Assembly: GCA_017427775.1 (NCBI GenBank)
Contig: JAFRSD010000017.1
Coordinates: forward strand, 1-64,000
DNA from: Lachnospiraceae bacterium
Lineage (GTDB): Bacteria; Bacillota; Clostridia; Lachnospirales; Lachnospiraceae
Direction: 5' to 3'
Length of the DNA: 64,000 nucleotides
Each line of letters begins with the position of its first letter. The stretch's first letter is position 1. The notes beneath the pieces are model-generated. The model was not told the DNA's origin, did not search any database, and saw nothing but the letters and a program-made list of their open reading frames with translations. Position numbers and translations under genes: made by a program. Positions 1 through 7,932 of this stretch are shown here, in pieces.

Positions 1-134
1 ATCTCGTCATGGGTAATCCAGTTTTTCTTTTCAACGCAGATGTCCTCAATAATCGAAAGCATCGCGTATCCTCCGCCGAAAGTAAACAACCCGATTTTGG
101 CGAATGTCATAAATAATTCAATTAGTACAGACAT
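1..134 (-). CDS. Chromate transporter family protein, N-terminus (cut by window edge)
   Basis: The frame opens at ATG 134 and runs off the left edge, so only 44 residues are visible. They form a hydrophobic first segment containing KIGLFTFGGGYAML, the N-terminal signature of CHR-family (ChrA-type) transporters, followed by a WI-containing stretch also usual there. Family members are membrane proteins that export chromate, or in many anaerobes have unknown anion substrates. In Clostridia the transporter is often two adjacent half-length genes, so a partner may lie further left. A weak GAAAGG lies upstream. The family call is firm, the substrate is not. Confidence 0.8.
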   Translation of the reverse strand, partial: MSVLIELFMTFAKIGLFTFGGGYAMLSIIEDICVEKKNWITHDE

Positions 135-259
135 GCCGACTGCCTTTCTGTTGGATCCTTCTTCCAGCATTCATCTTCCCGAAATATAGTTAACAATGAA
201 CTTGCTGCATTTTTCTTTTGTGTTATCGGCACCAAATGAACTCTCATTCTTTCATCCAT
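122..259 (-). CDS. Possible small protein of 45 residues, unknown
   Basis: An ATG at 259 follows a good ribosome binding site (GAGGAG, 4 bases before the start) and reads 45 codons, ending 13 bases inside the start of the chromate transporter. The product is basic and polar, with no membrane segment or recognised motif. The overlap would allow translational coupling to the transporter. It could equally be a chance frame in the transporter leader. The ribosome binding site is the only real support. Confidence 0.3.
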   Translation of the reverse strand: MDERMRVHLVPITQKKNAASSLLTIFREDECWKKDPTERQSACLY

Positions 260-299
260 TTTGCTCCTCTTATTCCCCCACCGACCATTAAAGATTTTC

Positions 300-874
300 C
301 TATCTGCCGTTAGAAGCAAGTATCGAATCTATGATTTCATCACCATTGCCGGGAATTACAAACTTTTCAAACACCTTATCGGCCACTTCGGTTCTCATGC
401 CTGTTTTTTCTTTGAAAATCTTAATTTGCGGGGTGGTACTCTTCTTAGGACAGTACAGACTCGCTTCTACGGGAACATATCGGAATCTTTTCCCGCTCAT
501 TTTACGTCTGATGTCCGCTGCATAAAACGCATCTTTTTTCGTTCTGGAATAGACAAAAAAGCCTATTGAAGAAATCAGGGCAATAATACCAAACGCAATC
601 AGGAATCCCGGCGTAAAAGCACGTGTATAAGATATCAGGCAAAACACGAAAAACAGCGAAAACCCAATCCCCCCAGCGCAAGCTTATTACGTTCTTTCTT
701 TATGCAACTGTTACAGATTCCGACTCTTTCAACAGTTTCATATTTCTCGTATATAGTTGTTTTGGTCTGTCTGGCAACTATATACTCTTTACTTTGAGAT
801 GTTATCGCAGATGCTACTACAACAAATCTGTAATCTTTCTCAGCATCTTTTTTGCAACGTACACACTGACTCAT
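300..874 (-). pseudogene. Zinc-ribbon membrane protein, split by a frameshift
   Basis: Two overlapping frames together make one sensible protein. The first (ATG 874, AGGGGG upstream) has a CxxC pair near residues 4-7 and a second CxxC near 52-55, as in a treble-clef or zinc-ribbon domain. The second encodes two hydrophobic helices and a basic C-terminal part ending at 300. The frames join at a run of six C (669-674 on the plus strand). Adding one base there gives a continuous GGIGFSLFFVFCLISY helix, whereas the first frame alone ends soon after in a poor GLGFRCFSCFA tail. This is either a real one-base deletion, a slippery tract, or a sequencing error. Function unknown. Confidence 0.6.
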
Positions 875-901
875 ATCGGCCCCCTATTCACATAAATTCA
901 A

Positions 902-1318
902 TCACTTGAACGCAAACACAATATCATCGGAAGCAGCATTGCAGATTCCTCCTGCTTTCTCGTAACACCTGCAGGCGGAAGCATTGTGCTTATAGGTAAG
1001 CAGAAACATTTTGCGGCAGCCCAAGGTTTTCGAATGTTCGTGAACAAACCGGACAAGTTCCGTTCCATAACCTTGGTTTTGCCATCCTTCCATAACATCA
1101 ATTGCGTGTAGATAGTATATTTTTTGTCCATCCGGCTCATTTAGAACATAGCCGTAAGCAAATCCGACCGCTTTTCCGCTATCTACAGCAATATAACCGT
1201 ATGCGTTCTTTTCCTCCAAAAAACCTTTCAGCACGTTCTCATCGTATTTCGTGTTCTCATCGTCAATAAAGTCAAGCATCAGCGCAAGATTGTGTTCTGA
1301 TAACAGTTCGCACTTCAT
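902..1318 (-). CDS. GNAT family N-acetyltransferase
   Basis: This 138-residue protein has the GNAT acetyl-CoA fold: an acidic N-terminal helix region, a central strand with AVGFAYGY, the substrate-side segment YYLHAIDV, then the acetyl-CoA loop WQNQGYGTELV (Q/R-x-x-G-x-G/A pattern) and a C-terminal YEKAGG motif. The arrangement recalls aminoglycoside 3-N-acetyltransferase I-like GNATs, but no substrate can be assigned. The ATG at 1318 is preferred because GGAGGT lies 8 bases before it; a TTG three codons earlier is too close to that site. A 19-bp sequence at 1361-1379 upstream also occurs at 18868-18886. Confidence 0.8.
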   Translation of the reverse strand: MKCELLSEHNLALMLDFIDDENTKYDENVLKGFLEEKNAYGYIAVDSGKAVGFAYGYVLNEPDGQKIYYLHAIDVMEGWQNQGYGTELVRFVHEHSKTLGCRKMFLLTYKHNASACRCYEKAGGICNAASDDIVFAFK

Positions 1319-1360
1319 ATCATCCAACCTCCAACTCCGATTTGTGCATTATCACTTTAT

Positions 1361-1379
1361 ATTCAAATTTACTTGCCTA
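1361..1379. repeat. 19-bp repeat, copy 1
   Basis: ATTCAAATTTACTTGCCTA is identical here and at 18868-18886. Both copies lie a few dozen bases upstream of a minus-strand start codon. Read on the minus strand, A+T-rich promoter-like DNA follows each copy. A shared promoter or operator element is possible, but two copies cannot prove it. Confidence 0.5.
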
Positions 1380-1409
1380 CTTCGGTCCATGATTTCCTGA
1401 CGCATTTTC

Positions 1410-2126
1410 TCAACAATCTGACTCATTTGCCGACTCCTCTAATTGCACGCTTCCGATAACCTCCACCGTAAAATCCTTGGCTATCCGGGATGCTTCTTTG
1501 CAGTTCATTTCGAAAAAACCGGATCCACTGTGATCTGCGGTATCGGAAATACTTCGAATTGCCAAAAACGGTACTGAATTCGCATAGCAGACATGCGCGA
1601 TGCTTCCGGTTTCCATATCAACCGACAGGGGATCGAATGCGTCAATAATCTCCTGCCGCCCGTCATCCGAAATGAAAGCCTCTCCGGTAACCATTCGGCC
1701 AAAATATATTTTCCCCTTGGTTTGAATACGTTCTGCAGCGTCCTTTGCTATTTTCAGAAGATTATCATCAGCAGCGAAAAAAACGGATTTCATCCAGGGA
1801 TGATATTCTGTCAAAATTTCGGACGCGACATCATGATACGCGACTTCCGTTGAAACGACTGTATCAAATATTCTGAGTCTGCTATCCATCCCGCCTGCCA
1901 CACCGGCATTGATGATTGCATCGACATTGAACTCATCAATTACAATCTGCGCTGCGATTGCCGCATTAACCTTACATACTCCGCAATAAAGCAGCACAAC
2001 ATCATGCGCTCCTATTTCGCCGATATGGATTTTAAGCATAGCTTTCTCTACAACAGAGTGCTCCTGAAATTCATCAAGAAAAGGGGCCAATTCGTTTTCA
2101 CTTGCACAGATAATGCCGATCTTCAT
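1410..2126 (-). CDS. mtnN: 5'-methylthioadenosine/S-adenosylhomocysteine nucleosidase
   Basis: The enzyme hydrolyses methylthioadenosine, S-adenosylhomocysteine or 5'-deoxyadenosine to adenine and the ribose derivative, cleaning up products of SAM chemistry in the cytosol. The 238-residue protein starts MKIGIICASENELAPF, matching the MTAN N-terminus with its catalytic Glu. Other matches are VVSTEVAYHDV, VDMETGSIAHVC (ribose-binding Met-Glu) and IRSISDTADHSG (catalytic Asp). Length is typical. AGGAGG lies 13 bases before ATG 2126; the frame could open at a TTG four codons earlier, but that is only two bases from the ribosome binding site. Confidence 0.88.
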   Translation of the reverse strand: MKIGIICASENELAPFLDEFQEHSVVEKAMLKIHIGEIGAHDVVLLYCGVCKVNAAIAAQIVIDEFNVDAIINAGVAGGMDSRLRIFDTVVSTEVAYHDVASEILTEYHPWMKSVFFAADDNLLKIAKDAAERIQTKGKIYFGRMVTGEAFISDDGRQEIIDAFDPLSVDMETGSIAHVCYANSVPFLAIRSISDTADHSGSGFFEMNCKEASRIAKDFTVEVIGSVQLEESANESDC

Positions 2127-2228
2127 GACTGCAGCCAATCCTCCTCAACCATCAATTCTGTATATCATACATCTTTTCTTCTCGACTAAGGCATCAACCC
2201 TATATACTTTAATCTATCAAATCAACGT

Positions 2229-2558
2229 TTATTCCAATGGTATACGGATGATAAATTTCAGATCCCTGAAATCCCCAATTATTTGACCGCCGTTTTTCAG
2301 CATGATTTTTACGGTAGGCCCATTGCTTTTCATCGGAAACAGCTTTATTTCCTTATATCCGATCGCTTTGCACTTTTTCAATAATTCTTTGAATAAAATG
2401 CTTCCGTATCCTTTCCCTCTGTATTCTTTTGCGATTCCGTACCCCAGATTTCCCGCACCGACAACCGTTTCCAGATACTCGGATGACGAATGCCTGACTC
2501 TGCCGTAACCGACAGGAATACCATCGATAATTGTTTTAACGCTATATTCATAGTCGTC
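2229..2558 (-). pseudogene. Remnant of a GNAT acetyltransferase, N-terminus missing
   Basis: An open frame on the minus strand, closed by TAA at 2229-2231, encodes the C-terminal two thirds of a GNAT: GYGIAKEYRGKGYGSILF is the acetyl-CoA binding loop and MLKNGG is the usual C-terminal motif. Going upstream, the frame meets a stop at 2586-2588 without any ATG, GTG or TTG that could start the missing N-terminal strands, and it runs into the end of the next acetyltransferase gene. It is best read as a decayed copy that lost its 5' part, perhaps through the rearrangement that placed it next to the RimJ-like gene. Confidence 0.65.
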
Positions 2559-2575
2559 TTTCCTTTTTCTTTTGT

Positions 2576-3157
2576 CTAACTGTTTCTACCTTGCATACGC
2601 ATATAATCTTCTCTAAGCAGACCGTAGATATTATAGTCGCAATAAACCGAAACCATTTTCCCCTGACGAATGGTTCCCTCTTTTATAAGACCACATTTTT
2701 CCATAACTCTGTTTGAAGCAATATTTCTTACATCCACACGTCCGTTCAATCGGTCCAGTTCTGTGTTCTCAAATATAAACCGTATCACTTCCTTCAATGC
2801 TTCTGTAGTAATTCCCATATTCCAGTACGCAGGGTTAACCCTGTATCCTATATCGCCCATTCTGGCATTTTGGATATCAAATACCGCAATCATGCCTACC
2901 ACTTTATTGGTTTCTTTCAATACAATTACCCAATCAAAATCAGGAGAAGGTTTTCTTATTACCCAAGGGCGGGGATCAGGCGCAAACATAAGTTCAGGAT
3001 TCTTCTCGTTCCTGTTAGCCTTTCTTCCCCAATATGTGTAAATTTCATCTCTTCCCAACCACTCTTTTAAATCAGCCACATCGCTTTCGTTAATCTTACG
3101 AATAATCAATCTGTCTGTTTCAAGAACCGGCTTGTTTATTTCATAATCTTTTAACAT
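2576..3157 (-). CDS. RimJ/RimL-type GNAT N-acetyltransferase
   Basis: The 193-residue protein begins with the Acetyltransf_3 pattern (LETDRLIIRKINESDVADL) and continues with GDIGYRVNPAYWNMGITTEAL, the acetyl-CoA loop of ribosomal-protein-acetyltransferase-like GNATs, then NIASNRVMEKCG, the conserved Asn-Ser-x-x-x-x-x-x-x-Gly segment. Substrate unknown; relatives modify protein N-termini or small amines. The start is clear: GGAGG lies 5 bases before ATG 3157. It is probably last in a run beginning with the phosphoesterase at 5527. A GNAT remnant abuts its 3' end. Confidence 0.82.
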   Translation of the reverse strand: MLKDYEINKPVLETDRLIIRKINESDVADLKEWLGRDEIYTYWGRKANRNEKNPELMFAPDPRPWVIRKPSPDFDWVIVLKETNKVVGMIAVFDIQNARMGDIGYRVNPAYWNMGITTEALKEVIRFIFENTELDRLNGRVDVRNIASNRVMEKCGLIKEGTIRQGKMVSVYCDYNIYGLLREDYMRMQGRNS

Positions 3158-3190
3158 GGTTTCCTCCGTCAGATATCTTACATAACCATT

Positions 3191-3961
3191 CTAATCAGGC
3201 ATGATTCGCAGTCCGAGTTCAAATGCGAGGAACATGATTTTCGTCTTATCATCCAGACGGGAACCTCCCGAAAGACTTCTCGGGTCCCAAGAAGAATGAT
3301 CCAGATTATCTCCGGCATAGAAGAACTGAAATAATTCCGTCCCTCTGAAATCGCATACCGCCTGCATGCCGGCACATTCCATCTCGACACAGATCGCACC
3401 TTGTGCTTTTCTGCGGTTTACCTTCTCTCTTGTTTCGCGATAACAGGCATCCGTTGTCCACGACATTCCTTCGACATAGGGATAACCGCACTCCGTCAGA
3501 ACCTGCTTAAATGTATCTCTGTATTTTTTGTTTACTTCGATCACATCACCCGGCTCCGCATAATGATAACTCGTCCCCTCATCTCTTAACGCAGCAGTCG
3601 GAATAATAATACCGCAATCCTCAATGCTTTTATCCAGGACCCCGCAATTGCCAAGCAGTATGAGACGCTTGCTTCCGATTGCCATCAAATCTTCATACTG
3701 TCCGACGCAAATCGGTTCACCGACCAAGGAATGAAACAGCGCAAACCGTTTTCCCTTGTATTCAACTTCATATACCGGATTGAGACACGTAGCAGAGTGA
3801 ATCTCAGCGATTTTTTTCGCTTCAAAGTTTTCAAGGACGCTGTCGAACAGTCTCCAGGAGAAGCAGGATATCGTTACTTCGGGGAAGTTTTCGACTTTCT
3901 CCGTGCACATATCCGGATTTATTACGGCATTGGTTTCTCTCTCAAATTCTTCAAGCAGCAT
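3191..3961 (-). CDS. Nucleoside phosphorylase family protein
   Basis: This 256-residue protein belongs to the PNP/UDP phosphorylase fold. LLGNCGVLDKS matches the phosphate-binding strand and VEMECAGMQAV the ribose-binding Met-Glu region, with YAGDNLD following where a base-contacting Asp is usual. Family members cleave nucleosides with phosphate or water; this one is closest in style to uridine-phosphorylase-like salvage enzymes, and substrate is uncertain. ATG 3961 is chosen over the longer frame because it lies right at the stop of the upstream gene (TAA at 3964-3966) with AAGGA before it, typical of coupled translation. Confidence 0.78.
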   Translation of the reverse strand: MLLEEFERETNAVINPDMCTEKVENFPEVTISCFSWRLFDSVLENFEAKKIAEIHSATCLNPVYEVEYKGKRFALFHSLVGEPICVGQYEDLMAIGSKRLILLGNCGVLDKSIEDCGIIIPTAALRDEGTSYHYAEPGDVIEVNKKYRDTFKQVLTECGYPYVEGMSWTTDACYRETREKVNRRKAQGAICVEMECAGMQAVCDFRGTELFQFFYAGDNLDHSSWDPRSLSGGSRLDDKTKIMFLAFELGLRIMPD

Positions 3962-3963
3962 AT

Positions 3964-4491
3964 TTAATAATCCTTTCCGTGATCCCATAACTGCACTTCA
4001 ACATAGGCATATTTTCCAAGTTCTTTCTCGAGGAAAGCCTGCAGCGACCCTCCGCACACGCGGATTCTTTCGAAAAGCATCGTTTTTGTAAGAGCCGTCG
4101 GCTCGAGGCCTTGCGTAATAATGGCGCAGCTGTCACCAATCGTGAAACTGATCTGTTCATCAGGAATATCGGAAATATCCAGCACGAGCTTGTCGCTTGT
4201 GTCGAACCATTTCTTCAAGTATTCGCAATCACCGAGAACAAATGCATACGGATTGCGCAACTTTGGCTTCCCTCCCAGCCGGATAAAGGCATCCCGGACG
4301 TATTCATCCGCTTTCTTCCGTTGCGGATAATAGTTCACAAAATCAGCAAATCGATAAAAACTTGTTGTATCCGGATGCGAAGCGGCCAGTTCCCCCGCTA
4401 CCCGAAACGCTTCCTCCTCAGACAGATGCATTATGTTCTTCCATGGATCCGTACCGGGATAATAGTAATGCGTAATATATAATCTCTCCAC
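3964..4491 (-). CDS. Conserved hypothetical protein (175 residues)
   Basis: No family is recognised with confidence. It is a soluble, mixed alpha/beta protein beginning MERLYITHYYYPGTDPWKNI, with a central YFRADFVNYYPQRK-like basic patch and a C-terminal part with alternating strands (SFTIGDSCAIITQG). It starts with GTG at 4491, seven bases after AAAGGA. It sits between a phosphoesterase (26 bases upstream) and a nucleoside phosphorylase whose start touches its stop, so the three are almost certainly co-transcribed, which hints at nucleotide or nucleoside salvage. The hint is from context only. Confidence 0.6.
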   Translation of the reverse strand: MERLYITHYYYPGTDPWKNIMHLSEEEAFRVAGELAASHPDTTSFYRFADFVNYYPQRKKADEYVRDAFIRLGGKPKLRNPYAFVLGDCEYLKKWFDTSDKLVLDISDIPDEQISFTIGDSCAIITQGLEPTALTKTMLFERIRVCGGSLQAFLEKELGKYAYVEVQLWDHGKDY

Positions 4492-4516
4492 TTAAGTATC
4501 CTTTCATCCTGAACCT

Positions 4517-5527
4517 TTATATACTGCCGCTTGCACCTGCAGATATCCACTCCGTGTAAGCTTTTTCCCACGTTTCAACAGCATATGGTCGCCTTGGATC
4601 CCCGATGGAATTCGCATATTGTTCGGCATATTTCAGAAAGAATACCAGATGCTCCCTTGATGTCCGTAATTCGCGCATTATCACCTCACTCCAAACCCTT
4701 GCTTCGGTGTATTGTGTTGTATGGAGGAGTTCTTCCGCATATCCTCCCAGATCAAACGGAATCCGTCGCAGTTGAATCACGACCTGCCCGTTTTCTTCGA
4801 CAGACATGACTGCATATGGAATCGTATTTCGTATGCAGTCAAGAGGCAGTCCGCTGGAACCGGGATTCAACAGATACACTTCCCGCCCGGGTACCTTATA
4901 GCTCCACTGCAGATGGGAATGGCCGAAAATGTAAACACCGTCCGGCAAATCGGAAAGCAATCCGTAGAACTCCGGAGTCCTTTCAATCTCCGCTTCGATT
5001 TCCGCCCGAATACTTTCGGCAGAAACCGGCTGATCTCCGTATTTTGCAGCAAATCGGCTTGATCGGGTGAAGAACAGTTCCGGTTTCCCGGTGATATAAT
5101 CGTTCAGTTGATGCGAAATATGTATTGCCCTGCCGTTTATGTTGAGGGCAATCGTCTTCGGAAGTGAAAGGAGCCATTTTCGGTTCTCCTCACTGATGTT
5201 TCTATAATTCCAATAGGAAATTTGTTTCTGTCCGTCGGTCCATGTACTTTGGTCGCCTCCTTCCAAAGCCTCAAGGTAACGTTCTTCATTTCCCAGGACA
5301 ATCTGTTTATTCTGTAAACTGCGGAGAGTCCCGATGCATTCATCGGGAAACGGACCGCTCAGGCAGTAATCTCCCGCGAAGAGAAACTCCGTTATTCCCT
5401 GCCGCTCCGCATCACGAAGCACTGCATCCAGTGCCGGTTTATTCCCGTGTATATCTGAAACTACGGCAAATCTGCGCATCTTCATCTCAACCATAGACAA
5501 TATTGAATCCTTCCGTTTATATTGCAA
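4517..5527 (-). CDS. Calcineurin-like metallophosphoesterase
   Basis: The YfcE/MJ0936-type signature is complete: VVSDIHGN, FAGDYCLSGP, GNEE (usually GNHE), FGHSHLQW and NPGSSGLP, the set that binds two metal ions. Family members hydrolyse phosphodiesters or nucleotides; the substrate here is unknown. At 336 residues it is longer than the roughly 170-residue core, with a C-terminal helical extension of about 90 residues. A TTG at 5527 is preferred because a perfect GGAGGAG lies five bases before it; ATG codons at 5494, 5485 and 5479 are alternatives nearer the catalytic core. Promoter at 5571-5600. Confidence 0.8.
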   Translation of the reverse strand: MQYKRKDSILSMVEMKMRRFAVVSDIHGNKPALDAVLRDAERQGITEFLFAGDYCLSGPFPDECIGTLRSLQNKQIVLGNEERYLEALEGGDQSTWTDGQKQISYWNYRNISEENRKWLLSLPKTIALNINGRAIHISHQLNDYITGKPELFFTRSSRFAAKYGDQPVSAESIRAEIEAEIERTPEFYGLLSDLPDGVYIFGHSHLQWSYKVPGREVYLLNPGSSGLPLDCIRNTIPYAVMSVEENGQVVIQLRRIPFDLGGYAEELLHTTQYTEARVWSEVIMRELRTSREHLVFFLKYAEQYANSIGDPRRPYAVETWEKAYTEWISAGASGSI

Positions 5528-5570
5528 ATTATCTCCTCCCCGGCTTCTAAGCCAACAGACTATTTGGTCT

Positions 5571-5600
5571 ATTATACCATAAAACAAGCCCTCCTGTCAC
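5571..5600 (-). promoter_or_regulatory. Sigma-A promoter for the phosphoesterase operon
   Basis: On the minus strand GTGACA (5595-5600) and TATAAT (5571-5576) are separated by 18 bases, with TG one base before the -10 (extended -10). It overlaps the last codons of the upstream EFR1 gene and gives a leader of about 37 bases before TTG 5527. Confidence 0.7.
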
Positions 5601-6388
5601 TCGGAAAACTGAGATATGTCCGGCTCCTGTACGTATTTCTCATACCTGCACTGCTCGTAAACTTTCTTCCCGAGCAGTGTGATTGCCTGTTTCGGACAGG
5701 TGCTGATGCACCGGTAGCACATGGCGCACGTTCCGAGGCTGACTGCCTTTCCGTTTTCGATTCGCAGATTTCCCATCGGGCAGTTCGCGGCGCAAAGTCC
5801 GCACCCGGCACAGGCATCGCTGATCTTCAGTTTTTTACTGTAGCCGGTCGTTTTCCCATAGAACCAAAGTCTTTGCCCGAACAGTCCCGCCAGGTGAGCC
5901 GGGAAGCTTAGCCCTTCTTTCGGGTAGCTTCCGTTTTCTTTGATACCGGCTACCGCCTTTTCGATTTTCGCGTCTGCTTCCCGGATGATTCTCTGATTTT
6001 CTTCTAACGATTTTTTCAGCATTTTACTGTCACAGACCGCATCCGGCATACGGATCTGCATTCCCCCGAGGATCACAGCGCCGTACTTCTTCAAAACCCG
6101 CGCCAGACACCCCGTTCCATCACCGGAAAATGCCCCCATGGTTGTAATCAAGAAAACTCTTTTTCCTTTCCAGAGTCCCGCATTTCTTTTGGCAAAGTCT
6201 TTCACCATATACGGAACGTTTGAAAACTGCGTTGGGTACGCCAGTACAATTTCTTCGCTGTTATGAATGGCTTCGACTGCTTCCTTCCCCTCAATCGGGA
6301 TGCACCCTGCTGCTTCATCAAGCCCCGCAAGAAATTTTTCAATGCAGTGCTTTGTATTTCCGGTACCGCTTAGATATACTCCTGTCAT
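5597..6388 (-). CDS. EFR1-family flavodoxin/ferredoxin fusion protein
   Basis: The 263-residue protein joins a flavodoxin-like domain (GVYLSGTGNTKHC near residue 3, FMN phosphate loop) to a C-terminal domain with two 4Fe-4S motifs, CAGCGLCAANCP and CAMCYRCISTCP. Such EFR1 proteins are electron carriers of anaerobes; partner enzymes are usually unknown. ATG 6388 is chosen because GAGGAGG lies just before it; the longer frame starts inside the tetR stop. It follows the TetR gene by 10 bases, so the two form one operon, and the TetR protein probably controls it. Confidence 0.82.
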   Translation of the reverse strand: MTGVYLSGTGNTKHCIEKFLAGLDEAAGCIPIEGKEAVEAIHNSEEIVLAYPTQFSNVPYMVKDFAKRNAGLWKGKRVFLITTMGAFSGDGTGCLARVLKKYGAVILGGMQIRMPDAVCDSKMLKKSLEENQRIIREADAKIEKAVAGIKENGSYPKEGLSFPAHLAGLFGQRLWFYGKTTGYSKKLKISDACAGCGLCAANCPMGNLRIENGKAVSLGTCAMCYRCISTCPKQAITLLGKKVYEQCRYEKYVQEPDISQFSE

Positions 6389-6398
6389 TTCCGCCTCC

Positions 6399-6938
6399 TC
6401 ACACATTTACCGAGCAGAGAATCTGCCCGACTTCCTCGCTAAGATGATCCGTATCCACCGCGCCTTTGATTGTAACGATGGAAGCAAGCCCGTGGACCAA
6501 AGCCCACAGGGCGATTACCGCCTTGTCTCTCTTCTCCCCGATTGCCTGCTGCGCGATGGATTTAAACAGCATAAACGGAGGATAGGTTTCTGTTTCGATA
6601 TCGTCCCTTGAGAACAGAAAACGATAATACAACGGGTTCTCATAGAAGAACAGTACGTAACTTTTCCCCAACTCAAGCAGCATCCGTTCCGGCTTCGCGC
6701 AGCGGTCCGCCGTCTCCCGAAGCGTCCTGTAAAACCGGTCTGTGATATAGTCTCTTACGGCATTCAGAAACGCTTCCTTGTTTTTGAAATGCGCATACGG
6801 AGCCGCCGGACTGACACCGACCGAGTCCGCCAGTTTTCGCAAGGAAAAGCTCTCCGTCCCGTACCGGTTAATGTACATAAGCCCTTTCTCAATCAATTCC
6901 TCTTTTAGATTTCCGTGATGATAAGTATCCGTTTTCAT
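6399..6938 (-). CDS. TetR/AcrR family transcriptional regulator
   Basis: The N-terminal 60 residues form a TetR helix-turn-helix (LRKLADSVGVSPAAPYAHFKNKE) and the rest is a helical ligand-binding/dimerisation domain of normal length (179 residues in total). Start at ATG 6938 after GGGAGGAG. It is co-transcribed with the EFR1 protein downstream. A near-perfect 45-bp palindrome overlaps its own promoter, so autoregulation is very likely. The inducer is unknown; the redox partner suggests a quinone, nitro compound or similar electrophile, which is inference only. Confidence 0.87.
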   Translation of the reverse strand: MKTDTYHHGNLKEELIEKGLMYINRYGTESFSLRKLADSVGVSPAAPYAHFKNKEAFLNAVRDYITDRFYRTLRETADRCAKPERMLLELGKSYVLFFYENPLYYRFLFSRDDIETETYPPFMLFKSIAQQAIGEKRDKAVIALWALVHGLASIVTIKGAVDTDHLSEEVGQILCSVNV

Positions 6939-6956
6939 ATCGACTCCTCCCAACAT

Positions 6957-7001
6957 CTTGACACTGTTTAGATTATACGCGACAATCTAAACGCTGTCAA
7001 G
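6957..7001. promoter_or_regulatory. TetR operator: 45-bp palindrome
   Basis: Two 18-bp arms (6957-6974 and 6984-7001) match at 16 of 18 positions around a 9-bp centre; the inner GTTTAGATT/AATCTAAAC halves are perfect. The palindrome covers the whole tetR promoter, so a bound dimer or pair of dimers would block polymerase. Only one repressor gene (tetR) is adjacent. Confidence 0.8.
6972..7000 (-). promoter_or_regulatory. Consensus promoter of the tetR-EFR1 operon
   Basis: On the minus strand TTGACA (6995-7000) and TATAAT (6972-6977) are both perfect, with exactly 17 bases between. It would be very strong unless repressed, which fits the operator laid over it. Confidence 0.85.
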
Positions 7002-7067
7002 ATAAATCGTAAAAAAAGAAGAGTCGATTCTACAATCGGCTCTCCCATAATGCATTTTTTCATTCTC

Positions 7068-7736
7068 TTACTCACAGGCGATATACACATCCATACTCTC
7101 GCCGTCTGTCTCAAAACAGGGGATGACTCCTTCTCCCGCCTGCCTCAGGCCGTTGGTCCGCATGAAATCCCCCAGGGTATGATACGCGCCCGGGATCGTG
7201 ACGAACGGATTGTCAAACGGCCTGTCAATGTGAATCGCGGCGTACTTATGCGCAGCCTGCTCCTTAATCCCGACACCTTGTGGCGAAATCCCTTCGGGAA
7301 TGATCCACGCAGCCGTGTAACCGTGCATCTTGAACACATTCACCTGCTCCTGCGAAAGGTTCGGAAAATCCCATCCGATCACTTTCGGGGCGGCGTCCCC
7401 ATTTTCCTTTGCAATCTTATAGACGCGCTCCAGCGCATCGCTTTCCGGCTCGGTACTTACAACCGTATGCTCCACATAACGGAATCCGGGCACATCCTCG
7501 ACACGAAGATTCGTGTACGCGGTGCTGCGCTTATCCATCTCATCGCGGAAGAGGTTGTCCAGAGAACAGTTAAACACCTTACATAGTTCAAGTGCCTTGT
7601 CCATCTCGGGGTTCGCTGCATCGCTCTCCCACTTTGAAATCGTCTGCCGACTCACATTCAGTTTCTCGGCAAGCGCCTCCTGCGTCATGCCGCCGCTCAG
7701 CTGGCGGAGATATTGAAGATTTGTTCCGAAGCTCAT
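7068..7736 (-). CDS. XRE-type regulator with GyrI-like effector domain
   Basis: Residues 1-60 are a Cro/CI helix-turn-helix (LRQLSGGMTQEALAEKLNVSRQTISKWE). The C-terminal 140 residues resemble the GyrI/AraC effector-binding fold, so it probably senses a small molecule. ATG 7736 is chosen since AAAGGAG lies 8 bases before it and the HTH begins at once; the open frame continues upstream through non-coding DNA. It stands alone between tetR and the abiE pair. Palindromes and a TGTTACAC inverted repeat in the 260 bases upstream are candidate operators. Confidence 0.8.
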   Translation of the reverse strand: MSFGTNLQYLRQLSGGMTQEALAEKLNVSRQTISKWESDAANPEMDKALELCKVFNCSLDNLFRDEMDKRSTAYTNLRVEDVPGFRYVEHTVVSTEPESDALERVYKIAKENGDAAPKVIGWDFPNLSQEQVNVFKMHGYTAAWIIPEGISPQGVGIKEQAAHKYAAIHIDRPFDNPFVTIPGAYHTLGDFMRTNGLRQAGEGVIPCFETDGESMDVYIACE

Positions 7737-7825
7737 ACTTTTTTCTCCTTTACTCATACTTGTCTGCGTCGCGTCGCAAGCATAGAGTATCATGCATAAG
7801 CCTTTCTTTCCACCAACCCCGGGGT

Positions 7826-7845
7826 GCATTTTCCGCGGAAAATGC
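7826..7845. repeat. Perfect 20-bp palindrome upstream of the XRE gene
   Basis: The sequence reads the same on both strands, with arms GCATTTTCCG and CGGAAAATGC. A second small palindrome, ACCCCGGGGT, lies just before it. It is 90 bases upstream of the XRE start, so it could be an operator; it has no T-run and is not a terminator. Confidence 0.5.
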
Positions 7846-7932
7846 CACCTCAGGTTGCGCATGTCAACATGATTCAGCGGGATTGCCGAAAGATGAGGGT
7901 TCATACTCTTCGGAATATGTGAGGCAAAGACC

